In this document: piece by piece, positions 11,201 to 24,100 of the stretch
Numbering within the stretch: position 1 is the stretch's first letter
Layout: every line of letters begins with the position of its first letter
Assembly (NCBI RefSeq): GCF_000150275.1
Contig: NW_002060957.1
Coordinates: 459,948 to 523,947 of the forward strand
Source: Trichoplax adhaerens
Lineage: Eukaryota > Placozoa > Uniplacotomia > Trichoplacea > Trichoplacidae
Length of the DNA stretch: 64,000 bases
Direction: 5' to 3'
Position numbers and translations under genes: made by a program
The notes under the pieces: model-generated
Seen by the model: the letters and a program-made list of their open reading frames with translations, nothing else
Told to the model about the DNA's origin: nothing
The model's database searches: none

Positions 11201-14200
11201 GGATAAGGAGTTATATTCACCAACATAAATCATAATTTTATTCTCTTCAGGGGTAAATGGTATTCGATCAATGTCGGATTCTTTCGTCAGCAAAATGTAG
11301 ATGATATCGGGATCAAGGGGTGTAACTATTTTAGCAGTAAACTGTGTTCTGTTCTCGGCCTTATTAAACCAGCCATCAAGCAAACTTTCCAAGGTATCAG
11401 ATTTTTCTAGGCCTTCAAATATAAGGAGTGGAAAATTTTTCTCTTCTAATATATTTCGTAATTTATAGATTGGCATCATCTGTATAATTGGATTTTCTAA
11501 GTAGACCTTGCACGGTAGCTTAATAGCTAGTGGATGTTCAGTTTTACCTTCTTTTATATCATTTAGCACTATAGCAGTATTATCTACGTCTCCAACAAAT
11601 TCATATAAACTGCTAGTTGTATCTTCAAGAATTTTGAATAGAGGATAACTTTTACCGGCCAAATTGATATACTTTTTATTATGATATTTATATAGCTTTT
11701 TTAACTTATCAGAAGATAATTTACCTAACTCTTTACAACGTATCTTAAAATGGTTTGAATCACGATCAGGTTTAATATTTCTATCCATCTCCGATATTTT
11801 TTTGTAGCATATCTCTTTATCGTCTGATTCTATTATTAAAATAACTTTTTTCTTATTTTCAATAGCTGCTTTGAGTACCGTTTGTGGCATTTCAAATGAT
11901 GATTTATTTGGTAAACGACAATCAATAATTAAGAATTTTAAAGTATCACCTTCAAGGATTTTCAGTAACCTTTCTTGCATCTTCCATATCGATGCTATCT
12001 CTAAGAATGACCATTCGTCAATTGTATATTTATTGCTAAATTGGATAACGTTTGATATATTCTTAGTTGGATGCCAACGCCATAAAGCAACATGACTAAA
12101 TTTTTATGATCGGTATCAATTAAAAATTTTTCTAAAGCTTCGATTTTGATCTCTTGAATGCTTACTTTATGATCTTGGATCAGTTCATGATATTCAGTCT
12201 TAAATGTTTCTGTGTGTTTTAGTAAATAAAAGCGACTTTCTTCATTTTTGGAGGCTTTCACAATTTTATCAAATTCATCCGATTGCAGCCAGCAGACTTT
12301 ATTATCCGCTAGCCAGTCAATCATGCATGCTCGTAAGGTACTATAAACTTCTGTAGCGGCTAGCTCGGTCTTAGATCTAACCTCGTTGTAGGTCAAACGT
12401 TCTAATTGTGAGGTATCAGGTTGATCAAGTTTTACTATGAATTCTTCGAAAAACTGATAGATTTGCCTTAGCATAATATTGTTAATTTTGTCTTCTATTT
12501 CTCTACTACGTTCATCAAATAAAATTCTTTGACCTTTTTTCATTTTTTCTCTAAACTTACTTCGCATCGGATCTTTTGATGTAATTATGGCCATGTCCGA
12601 TATCAAAATATAATGATGGCTGTTTTGTTCGTAAAAGTGATTCCTCGCCTTTTGTAGGTCATTTATAACATTCCTTAATATGCAACATGCATGATTCAAA
12701 GACTTTGTAAGGTTTTCTTTCGCTTTAGTTTTATCGGCAGCATCTAACAATTCTTCTAGCTTATTAGCTTGCTTCTTTACGTGAGTGAATATACATTTAA
12801 CAAAATCGCTATCTTTAGGTAATTTTTTAAATCTGAAGCTACGTCCTTCAAGACCTTCAAATAAATAGCCTGGAGATATGGTTGCTTTTTCGTACAAGTA
12901 ACTGGGAATTTCAACTTTACAATTCGAAAAAAATACAAATTGATGAGTTTTATTTTTGCAATTCTTCATATAATCATCAGAATTTTTTATCCTCAGCCAG
13001 TAATCAAAATACAACCACAATAAAGGACACTTCTTGGCTTCTGATTGATTTATTGAATAAAAATCTTTTTCTTTGTATGTATGATCCAATCGATGCTTGA
13101 CTTGAATGTAAATTACACTTGTGCTAGTGTAAACAACTAAGTCATCAAATTTATCATATCCTTCTGCTTCGCTTGCTAAAGCAAATTGATCTCTCTTTGC
13201 ATTAGCACGAACAGCTATCAATGCGATCAAGGCTATCTGATATATGGTACCGTGAAAAGTCCTTTTTAAACCTTTAGATGGTTTAGAACTTGATATGATA
13301 TTTAAACGCTCATCAATTTCATTAGAATCACTAGGTGCTTCTTTAAACGACTGGCGAATCGGTTTAGTTATAGTGGCAGCGCTTTTACTTAGCGTCATTA
13401 CGTAGGTTAGTAAATCTTTCAGATCTTGCAACATCTTCGGAGAGGTAATTGAATTTTGTGCGTTCAGAGTCTCAAATATTTCTTTAGCCTTTTCTGGATT
13501 AGGAATTTTAGCTGATCTATCTGATTGGGTTTTTTCTTTCTTCTCGTATTCACTGGTTGACGAGTTACTTTTCTCAATGGAAGGCTGCATATCATTTTTT
13601 GTTTCAAGCTTACCATATTTCTTTATCATTTCTGTATAAATTTTTATGTCATTCTCCTTTTTTTTTTTAATAGATGAACTTCCTGTTTTAGAAAACTCAC
13701 GAATGGAATATTTCTCGTCGGATTGTAAATCTGAATTTGGAATTTCGATTTTCATGTAATCACGAATATTCGTAAAAGTAATAGGTCCACAATTCGAGCC
13801 ATTGTTACCTTGTTGATTAAATGATTTAGAACTCTCCGTAAGCTTAATATTTTTACCGCAAAGTAAATTCAATGCCTCAGTAATTTTATTCCGTGTTTGA
13901 CGATTCTTTTTCAGGTTTTTGATTAAATCAGTATTTCCAAATGGGTCGCTGTATAAAATGTCGGCACCATTATTATCGTCGATTCGGATTCGGAAACTGA
14001 TCCAATGATTCTTAATGATTATTGGTATGATTATTAATTGCGGAATATTTGACCATCGGTTATTTCTAGCCGTTATGTCATTTCCATCTTCATCGCGGTC
14101 ATGTTTTCCAGCGATAGTCTTTATATCGTCGATAAAGGAAATATTATTAAATTGCTCTATCGAAAATGGATCGGTTAGAAGTATCTTATTTGCGTTTTCT

Positions 14201-14427
14201 CTTGTAGGGGAGTATTCTTGCAGATCTTTTAGTGGAAAATTCTCGCCGTCGTTCATTCTATAATTTAAGCGTTTTTCACGTATCTTCATTAGCAGATATA
14301 TCCCATCATTCAAACTATACCAGTAGCCTGGTTCATCGCCGTGCTCAGCCAGATTTTTGTCGCTTCCAGAAGCATTTAGCTCGGTCAGGTCAGTGTTATG
14401 AGCGCTAAAAGGTGCGTTGTCGCTCAT
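8271..14427 (-). CDS. Ulp1-like protease / PD-(D/E)XK nuclease / NACHT giant protein, two frame changes
   Basis: One intronless gene read in three consecutive frames (14427-12001, then to 11006, then to 8271); with one -1 shift at about 12,101-12,105 and one at about 11,060-11,069 it would give about 2,052 residues. Residues 35-225 resemble C48/Ulp1 cysteine proteases that cut ubiquitin-like modifiers: His141 (NHW), Asp161 (SDPFG), Gln206 and Cys213 (GSNCGP) are in the expected order. Residues 385-450 look like a PD-(D/E)XK nuclease of the DUF4297/Cap4 type: YQIAL, Glu420, FDD at 427-429 and QVK at 442-444. A helical stretch follows. From about residue 1,145 there is a NACHT ATPase: Walker A ANAGYGKT, Walker B FFLDGLDEI (1224-1232) and sensor 1 IATRP. 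The C-terminus is helical with two similar segments (about 1,700-1,754 and 1,971-2,028). The ATG at 14427 is the first in frame. Inferred role: a cytosolic self-assembling sensor with nuclease and protease effector parts. The domain calls are by motif; NACHT is secure, the protease likely and the nuclease probable. It is either a working gene with sequencing or frameshift sites, or a young pseudogene. Confidence 0.8.
11060..11069 (-). other. Second -1 frame change, in a run of ten G
   Basis: The second frame passes through a run of ten G (C on the plus strand) and then stops at 11006-11008, just before the NACHT P-loop. The -1 frame enters the P-loop frame directly (EERRYSLPAIF, then the strand before ANAGYGKT) with no stop. 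Eleven or eight G in the run would restore a single frame. G_GGG_GGG can act as a slippery site, but a homopolymer of this length is also a classic place for sequencing error or replication slippage. The TTG at 11001-11003 is not a plausible start, because it cuts off the strand leading into the P-loop. Confidence 0.75.
12096..12107 (-). other. First -1 frame change, at an A_AAT_TTA heptamer
   Basis: On the minus strand the first frame reads ...CAT AAA AAT TTA GTC and ends about 33 codons later at 12001-12003. The -1 frame from the same place is open for over 340 codons and continues a protein-like sequence (for example DEWSFLEIASIWKMQ). The junction is the heptamer A AAT TTA, which has the X XXY YYZ form of ribosomal -1 slippery sites; one extra A in the A5 run would give the same result. 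A sequencing under-call, a real deletion and programmed slippage cannot be told apart here. I saw no intron borders that would explain it. Confidence 0.7.
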
Positions 14428-17108
14428 CTTTTTAAAAATAAACGAAATAGAATAACGAAATCTTAGGATGTTCTAGCATAAGTTGTGCGTACACATAAAT
14501 TAAAAAGTGATCAGAACTAGCCGTGTATTATCTGATTTTACGACACTTACCATTTAATAATTAAAAATCGTTATTAAGTAGGATAGCAAAGTTCGGGCTA
14601 CAAGTTGTTCCAGAATGGCTGGCAATACAGGAAATTATTCGATTCTTTATCTTAGCCGTTAATATTGTTTTCAAGCAAGGTACTAATTCTGTGTCTTGAT
14701 ATGAAATTTATTGGCAAGACGCCGGCAGAATTACTTCATAGCAATTTTACTTAGTGCGATAACTCTTAGTTTATATTGATTTCAGCAACTATAAGAAAAC
14801 CAGTGGCTAATGTAGATATATTCAGTACAAGAGCCGCAGGTAAATAATTGAAAGCATAAAACCAATTTGAGGCTAGCGCAGAGGTTATGAATTCTAACTT
14901 AATACCGAAAATGCGATAATTTATAGCGTATGAGCGTTGTTCTGTGATGGTACACAAGATTGGCTGAAAGCTATTACGAAAAAAATTGGGTTTATGCTTA
15001 TGGGTTGAGCAAAAGTATTATAGAATTTATTAGATTAATAGTTTATTTAGAATTACTATACGAGATTATAAATCATTATATTTTCTTATACACCATAGTT
15101 TATGTTAATTTATGGTAATACTTGCTGATAAAATCATAAACTGGAATGTGCTTAAAGCAATTTAACAATCGAAAATGATCATGCCACTGGTAGCTTACTA
15201 TATAAATAATTGTATGGATGGTGTTGTATCGAATACTTTCGGTAGCGCAATCACAAATAATTTACTGCAGTAACAATTAATATGTCATGATATTAAGTAA
15301 TCTGGTTACAAGCTATTTCTACGGAAACCTACAATAATTAGTGTTGATAGAGGCGTGCCTCTTAATGTTTTCGATTCCGCTGGTATTTTCTTAAGATCAT
15401 CAACGGCAATTATGTATGTACCTAAATATAAAAATATTTTTCTACCAGTTTGGCCTTTGTAATATTGAACAATTCGATGATGGGTAGTAAAATGTAAGGA
15501 ATTTATTTGGAATTGAGTTAACCATTATTGTGTTTTAAATTCCGCAAGTGCGCTTTTGTATCCTATTGAGTTAATTCGGCTATCGTAAATATCCAGCTTT
15601 ATTGACTTTTACGTTTGATACTATTGTTATAAATTGTTCTTGTAACTCTGTTGGATATGTATTGCATATTCGTGTTGACAAAAAGAGACGGAAGTAAATA
15701 TATATTATGAATCCTTTGATCACAAACTATAATTCTAGGACTATTTAAGAAATAGATGCAGAAAATCATTCTTATTTGAAAGAAAGTATTAAATCTGGAC
15801 ATTGAAGATTCATTTCATAAACTAATATACTAATCTTGCTCAAATTGAAAGCATATATTATGACTGTACGACGCAATAAAGTATACGACATTATTAAATT
15901 ATGGTCGTATAAAGATATGTTGGGACTTTATTACTTAATATAGCAATTAGTATTAGGGATATTCGGTAGGATTGAATATACAACACATAGTCTGATAATC
16001 TAGCAAAAATTGGAATGATTGTGGCGATATATAATGATTCGAGTTTGTAAACTATCTGCTAATAAGTGGATTATTAGTGTGGAATATCTGCATGTAATTA
16101 CAGAACTATACTGAACAAATATTCTACAATGGATTGTGAAAAATAGATAGCTTGGGTGTTTTACCTCCCCAAATAATTGATATTCAAAATAAGCTAGATT
16201 TAATTGACTTGCTAAACTGGTAATAGATTGACGAACTAGTCAGCTTTCCTAATTGGTCTTTAAAATTTATGTCTGCAGTTATGAGCACCGCTCATCTCAC
16301 AGAATATCTACCACGCTAGTCTAGCCAAGTAACATGATATTGCCCGTAAATAACTTAAATACAAGTAAGCATCAGAATGTAGCTAATTTATTGACGAAAT
16401 GAACAAATCTGTTGCTTAAGTTAACTGTGATAATCGTTATCCTTGGACCGCTCGTACTTTAAAACGATAACTAACATTTATCTTGCTTCGTGTGTCAGTC
16501 CTAATAAGTATATTATATATTTATGTATATCTATCAAAATTTTCCTTTTAAGAATTTACTTTTGGTACACTGCCATAGCCAATTAAAAAAATTAAAATTA
16601 ACCACGTCTCGAATTTTTTATTAATAAAAAGTTAGAAGACGACTATATGCCACTATTTTACTGATAACATTTTCTAATTGATTTATCAGTAAACTTCAAG
16701 GCTACCCTAGTTATTGCTCATCTTCATATTTTCTATACTTTCTAAACACTTTTTATAAGATTTACCTGTTTTTTATTTAAATAACACAATAATTTTAGCT
16801 TCAATTCGACAGTTATAAATGTTGGTAATATCAGATAAATATAAAACTTTTACCTCATTATCCTTTAAAGAACATTTGCCAAGGCTCTAGCTGGAGGAAA
16901 TTGTGTGATATATTATTGTAGGACTTCAAATTGCAGAATTATTACAGAAGTACAGTAATTGTTTATAAATATCAATACAAGTCTCATAATATCTAACGTA
17001 GAAATAAATGTATAAAGTTGTATGAGAATTTTTAAAGTTGTATGATGTTGTCAACATTGAAAGACTATGAAAAATTACAGCGAATACTTATGAATCATCT
17101 CTTAGATC

Positions 17109-17190
17109 GTAAGCCTTCCAATCTTATTAACGACTGCCGCTTACTGATTTTATTCTAGCGTCTTCTAATAGTTTAAAAAGTTGAGAAAAG
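17109..17190. repeat. Dispersed diverged repeat (partner near 5.4 kb)
   Basis: Same-orientation partner of about 5,350-5,430. See that entry for the shared words. Similarity fades on both sides. Confidence 0.4.
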
Positions 17191-19943
17191 AAGAACGATG
17201 ACTTGTACCTATGTAAGAAAAATTAGTATTCTCGATTCTAACATATAACGTTTTCTGCCAAACTAGCTTCTAAGACTAAAATAGGCATTATACACCTTTG
17301 GCTTCAAAATGTGAATTATCTATGAGGTATCTGTATATTTTTTATTAAAATGATGCTACTTTGCTAGCAATATCCTTTATGCAATCAGCATTGTCTGTAT
17401 TACCCATAGAATTTATTTTTTCTCAATCTTTTAGCTTTTTGTTAATTCTACCCTTGCTCTTCTACCAATCTTGTTGAAATTCACTATTTCAGTAAATTGT
17501 GGAGGGAAACCAATCAGAATAGAAGCTACTACATCAGTTTTCGAATATCTAGTAAAAGAGTTCAAGAATAAATAAGCCTATGACTAAGGATATATTTGGT
17601 GAACACACCCGTAGAGTAGAATACATGATTTACATACTTTCCAAAATATTACATCTAAAGGGATATAAAGTTCTAGAAATATTTCATCAGCCAAGTCACT
17701 AAATCAAATTAATGCCTTCATTTAAGCAGCTCGTAAAGTTATTCCTCTGTCAGTTAATAGCAATTATAAGTACCTGATAGTTCCATCAAGACAGAAAAAA
17801 TCGTATTAAGATGATTCTCTGTCAGTTTGATACTTCAGATAAGTTCCTTATTTCGACATCTACATTCGTAACATCGATTTCAGTTCTATAGCCTAAGACA
17901 TTAGCTGCTATTCTTACTAGTTTCTAAAATCATTGATCAATACTAGAACAGTTAAATTGAATTGAGTCCTACATCTTACCTTCAAGCACGAAGTTTAAAA
18001 TTTCCTAGTCTGGACGAACGGAGCAAAAAAATTAAGAAATAATCAGTCGTCGTCATAATAGATATTGTGGTTTCATATCATTCAAGCAGGAGATACGACG
18101 GTGAAACTCGGTAATTTTCTCTGCGAAAGAATTTGCTATTAGGTAATTGGAAAATATAAAAATGTTAAATAAGCCTAAACATAGTCTTTGGCAATAGTCC
18201 TTGAATTGAAATAAACAGTAATTGGCTACGCAATATTGCCTTATCAACTTTTATCAAGTTACTGTAGTGAACATTTGGTTTGCTGTATCTTGTCATAATG
18301 TCCATAATTCCAAATGAATGTACTATAACTAAAATTGAGCTATAAGAAGTATATTAAAATTAGGGAAATGCTGTCGATTTATGATGATTTCATGTTTACA
18401 TGGGATTAATTACCGATGATCAAGGGTTATTAGTTATGTTTTGGTTACCGCACTCTACAAATAGATATTCTTCTGGCTAATAACGATATAAGAAGAATGG
18501 CAAATATTGAAAGACAACCTTGCTACTTTATTAAAAGCGGTCCCCATAAGACTTCCATTCAATGCTGCAAATTCATCTTTCATTGCATGAATGAGCAAAT
18601 AAAATTATGAATAAAATACTTTTGATAAATATAACACCGATTGCATGAAGAATTCGACTTTTTTCCTAGTGACTTTTTGGTTATGGGGAGATCATAAAAT
18701 GGTGGAACTCGTACTTGCTCAGCTTATATCAATTCAAGCAAGATTGAGTAGCTGATTTCGCCCTGAAACTTGTAGATAAATAGAAAAGAAAGGCAGCACT
18801 ATTATTCTCATGATCAATTCTTCGTGGATTATGCATCTTTTAAATTAAAAGGGTGTGCTATGATAATAAGCTACTTTGAATCAGTATGTAAGCGTATATA
18901 TGTTACGGCCAAAACCCGAAGTCCGGCCAATACGCGTATTGCCCTAATAAGCAAGTTAATAGTAAATTATAGTAAATAGACTTTATCTTGCCAACAATTA
19001 CCCTCTTGGTTTACATTTCGGAAGTTTAGGAATAATTCAGACGTAGCTACATAACATAATCGTAGTTGGCTATTAATCGCTTCGAATGTCAACTGTATTA
19101 CTTAATTTATTATTTCATTGATAATTTTTTATATAGTTCATATCATTCATGTGTTATCTGAAAATAAACGAGTTCTAATTGCGATTGCAAGAAGATAGTT
19201 ACCAATCTCCAAGCTCCAGGTAGCTGGGCTATAAAAAAGACTATGGAATAACAACAGTATTTTTCAGCAAGTAACATATTGAAATCAGTTTTAGTATTTC
19301 AAAAGACTTCGTTACAGTGCCGCCATATCAGTACTAGTGAAAAATATCTGATGCATTTAGATCTACTTGTATAGTTAAATTTCGCTGTCACATTGCCTTA
19401 TTCATTTTAGAATGAAAATCTCGACGAAATCCAAGGATTATTTTTATACTGGGCTTATTCAGGTAATGAAAAAAGAATAATTAAGGCTTGAAAATACGTA
19501 TCTTAATAATGCTATACGCAGGCACGTATGATCCTCACAAAACACCTATCACTGGAACTAGCGTATCCATTTGAATTTAAAATACTTACATGCTGTAAAT
19601 CTATCTTATCAATTAATAAAGCTGTTTTAATTATCATAGTCCATCTATACTCAATAAATATTGTATTTATTTCATATTCACAGTCAGAATGCGCTATTTT
19701 GGATTCAGTAATCCTATAGAGTTAATGCTATGTCTTGCTATTTATCCATTTCATAATCTGCATACATTAACAACGTATTGCAGAATATCTGATTAGGGGC
19801 TAGGTACTAATAATGCATATGCATTAATTTCACATCATGCGACATTTGAAAGTGAATAATTTTTGGGGCTAAATTTAAAGGAAAAAGTATCAAGTGTTTG
19901 CCTTGCTTCATATGGTGAACATAAGTACATTGCGTTACCTATC

Positions 19944-20210
19944 ATGTGATGTAGTAGAAATAATAAATACTCTTTCGAACACTTCCGGGAAGGATGTAAT
20001 TATTATGTATTGAACAAACATAAACTGCGCAAGACTTTCGAATTGCTTTCTGTAAATATACCTCGTGCTATAAACTTGACTGCTGGCTACATGGATAGAT
20101 TCTATTCGTATAGATAGCCAAAATAGAGTAGCTAAAAGCTTAGAAAAGTAGGGCAAATGTACGTAACGAAATACTTTAATACAACGTTGGATTATTTCTA
20201 GAATTAAAAT
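19944..20210. repeat. Tandem direct repeat, copy 1
   Basis: Aligns with about 20,500-20,760 at a period near 557 bases. Both copies share GTAGAAATAATAAATACTCT, CGCAAGAC-TT, TGTAAATAT and TCGTATAGA in order. A minus-strand frame of 104 codons crosses copy 1 (19935-20249), but it is broken in copy 2, so I do not treat it as a gene. Confidence 0.65.
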
Positions 20211-20499
20211 TAGTGGTAATGTAGAAAATAAAATTTTAACTTTACACATATCAGCAGAAGTTGTTAATTACATTATTAAACACAAAACATATTAAATAGC
20301 CCGCATGATATACTTTATCAGTTTAATTAATATTCTCTTCAAAGGATTATAGTCGATAATTTCTGTTGATATATTAACTCCTGTATTTCAAATAAGCTCT
20401 ATTTTGTAATTAAAAATTTCGGTAAAGGTAATCCTAAGGCATGTTTTTAACCACGTTGCATACGAATGACGTATTTCCAGTTAGATTTTAGTCAAATAT

Positions 20500-20760
20500 T
20501 ATATGATTTAGTAGAAATAATAAATACTCTTTCGAGCACTCCCAGCAAGGATCCGTCCGATATATTATATTTATAAAAAACCCAATAAACTTCGCAAGAC
20601 GTTTGAATTGTTTTTTTGTAAATATTACTAGTGCTAGAAATTTGACTATCAACTATATAGATACGTTTAATCGTATAGACAGTCAGTATATAGTAGTTTA
20701 ATCCTTGAAGCTGACGTTAATGCCTATTTTTACAACGTTAGATTGTTTCTGGAATGCAAT
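20500..20760. repeat. Tandem direct repeat, copy 2
   Basis: Second copy of the block at about 19,944-20,210, with many substitutions and small indels. It ends about 350 bases before the start of the tandem-CARD gene. Confidence 0.65.
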
Positions 20761-21109
20761 TAGTTGTAATGCACCAGCTTAACTTTTAATTGCTCATTTT
20801 CCCGACTACTTTCTGACTGGAAAGTGTTACTGCGTTTTGTCCTGCAGTGTGAAAGGAGACAGAAGTAAAATTTGTTGAAAATATCAGATATTGGTATAAG
20901 CTTGGTAATCTACGTCATATTTTCTCATTTTTCTAACTGAAACTCTGCTTACGCCTCGTAGAAGTAGTAAATGTTCTCTAACCAGCTAAATGTTCTTCAC
21001 CTATACCAAGTATTAGAATTATAAAATGCAAAGAAATCGCTTTATCAGGACAATATCTAGTGCCTGTAGTTTTAATCGATGATGGTGTTGACATGATGGT
21101 AGGATCACT

Positions 21110-24100
21110 ATGGGTCTAAGCCAGCGTGTTATCGACGTTATTACTAAATATTCAACAATAATTTGTGAAGAACTTCCTCTTTTGGACATTTTAGAGGACT
21201 TAAAATGTCAATGTGGCCTATCTGATCTTGAAATTTACCTTATAACAGCTGGTCCTACTCGAGAAGAACGAAATGATACCTTCATACAAGTGCTACAGTC
21301 TCATAATGATACCGATTTTTATCACTTTTGTCTGCTACTTCAAGATCATCCATACCAATGGATAAATGAATTGGGAATAAATTTAGCATGTGAAGGTTGT
21401 AGCGATGATCAAATAAGTAAGTAATCTATAGTAGAGGTTAATTATCATGATATATAAATACGCTTATACGGTGCTTTGTAATGAACGCAAACCACTGTCA
21501 AGAAAGGATTCTTCGACATATTATGCAGTAGCTAATATAATTTTTGATCTATTACGCTATTACACTATTACTTCTATTCCAATGGTCTTTAATCAAAATT
21601 GATAGGGGTAATGTAATTAGTGCATAGGCGGAATTTAGTGTTGGAGATGTATCGATGAAAGATTTGGCTATAGCATTATTTACTTTTGATATTTATAATC
21701 GTGATAAACAGACTTTAAAGTTCATTGATTATGTTTTATGCATTGAACAACGTTTCAATTGTGATCAAAGTTATTGCCTTATTGGTATCAATTAGTTAAG
21801 CTTGATTATTCTATTGATAGGCATAAATGATTCTAGGAAAGTACTACCAGTAGCGGTAGTACACGCTAGTGATGGTATTACCCCCAAATCCTCATGTCTA
21901 ATTAATTCGTTCTTTTTGAATTTAAACTCAATTCAGGCACGGAATCTCAAGAAGTAAGAGCCAGTAGTGAAATTGATGACAGTGCTTTGGGCGCTGTTGC
22001 TTCCGGCAGAAGTTCAACCACTTCTTGTTAGTGTGTGATGGAGCTAGTATAGCTAAAACTGGCGAATATCTTCCATTGCTTAGCTACTGTATTGTAGAAA
22101 TTATAAGAAATCATGATACTTGATATAAATTACCATCTTTGTATATTAATATTTGGTAGTCTTTTTATTATTATGCTATAGATATTTTTTAAAGTGCAAC
22201 CGCTCCGTACTTTATGTCACTCAAAGTAATAGCCAAATTCAGTGAGATCTGCACCTATGACCTGCATTATGTATAGTCGAGCTATATACAGTTTGTACTG
22301 ATTCTATAATAAAGCACGAAATTAAGCATTGCCTGTTCATTTTATTATTTAAAAGGTTTAAGGGATGCAAGTCTTGAAAGTTCGAAATCAAGTAGGATTA
22401 AGTTTTCAGACTTTTTCGAAGAACTTCAAGGCATCGACTCTTATGATGACGCAGATTTGTATGGTAAGTTGATCTTCAATTGCAATCTTTTTTGATTTCA
22501 TTGCTGATACTGTACCAGGTATGTACTACAGTTTATTGGATAAACTAGGTTTTATATAATTATGATATGAAAATTAGACGTTGTTAGTTTATCATTCAGC
22601 AGTATTCCTTCCGCAGTGTAAGCTTATGCCTTAAACTTAGTGTAAAGATGATATGTAATGCATATGCGGTGCTGGTTATTTCACTGAACAGGGTTTTATA
22701 TAATTATGACATACATTAGACTTTATTAATCTATCGTTCAGCAGTGTTTCTATTCCAATGTGAATCTTATTTTCTTAAACTTAGTTTAAGAATATTACGA
22801 TAATGTATAGGTAGAACTGATAATTCCGTCAACTGAGAGTAACACTAATACAATTATTTGACATATAACACTGGCTTTTGATCTCTAGGATATATGACCG
22901 ATAAATGATGCTTATGCATCTAAGGTTTATAGATAGGCCTAAGATAGCTAAATAAATGTTGAAATAGGCTATTCTAAAACTCTTTTATTGAGTATTTAAT
23001 ATTGAGATTTTAGCATGACCGATACTAAAGCTTAAGTAACATACCGTGAGCAAGCAGTATAAAGCTACAAATTAAGTCTGTGTTATCCACAATATTTATG
23101 CTTTCTGTTTTACTGCTATTAAACTTAGTTGTGCGAAATTAGTTGCGTTTGATAGCAATTGTAGCAACTTTACCGACGACTTGTAGGCTATGATAGCTGT
23201 ATAAGTAATATTTCCTTACTGTCAGTTTGAAGAATGATAGCAATTAATAGTTTCATCGATATTGATCAATATGAAATAACGGTACTAATTTTAGTTTATA
23301 TTTATAGGCCCTAGCCAAAGCCAAGAACAGGTTGATCCCTCCTTGGTCATCGTAGATACTAGCAATGGTAACGCAAATTTTCAATATTTTAGATTTACTA
23401 GTATTTGAGAAATAGAACCAAAAAGCAACAAACGATATGAAACGTCGATTTAATATGTCGTGCTACAAATGCTAATTTATAATATATGATTATAATTATA
23501 ATATATTATCGACTTGATTCTGAATTTGTTTAGGTTTAAACAGTATTAGAAACTTAATTCTACTGTCTGAAAATCATAAAATGATTTTAGAAGACAACTA
23601 TGAAAAAATTGTCGATCATTGTGCATCTATTTCTTTGCAAATATGCATAGAATTACGTACAGTAAATACCTTTAAGGAATTTGAAATGGAAACGATAGAA
23701 AATATGCCAAATGATTCTCTGTAAGATAGTTAAACTCTAGCTTTGTGGCTTTATTGTATATTGGAACACTTTGTTTAGATGTATGCACCTGTAGTGTAAT
23801 ACTTTCTTCTTCTTATAATGTATTCAATTCGTATTACAGGAGAATGAGTACATTATTAGATATACTAATTGCTGGCACCGAGGATAGCTTTGATAAATTC
23901 TGTAAATGTCTGCAATGTATGAAACCGGAAGTTGCAGAGCTTCTAAGAGCTAATAATATCGAGGATGATGTACTGCAAGTCCAAAGAAGGCCGAAAGATA
24001 GTGCTGAGACAATGAAAAAGTCTCAGTTCCATAGCATTGGTAATCAAGAAAGTTCAGAAAGACAAAGTGAGAACAAAAGTTATGGTGAGCGAACAAGTTA

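Larger units (their letters stand above)
14428..21109. other. Intergenic region without recognised genes
   Basis: I see no gene I can support. The stretch directly left of the CARD gene holds a pair of tandem direct repeats (about 19,944-20,210 and 20,500-20,760). One copy of a dispersed repeat lies at about 17,109-17,190. The promoter of the minus-strand protease-NACHT gene must lie just right of 14,427, but no clear core element is visible in this AT-rich sequence. Confidence 0.55.

Noticed and set aside
19935-20249. 104-codon minus-strand frame
   Set aside because: It lies in a tandem repeat whose other copy does not keep the frame, and it shows no motif.
21937-21953. A 17-base micro-exon of the CARD gene ending at a GTAAGA donor
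   Set aside because: It would leave phase 0, but exon 2 needs phase 1 and would hit a stop at once.
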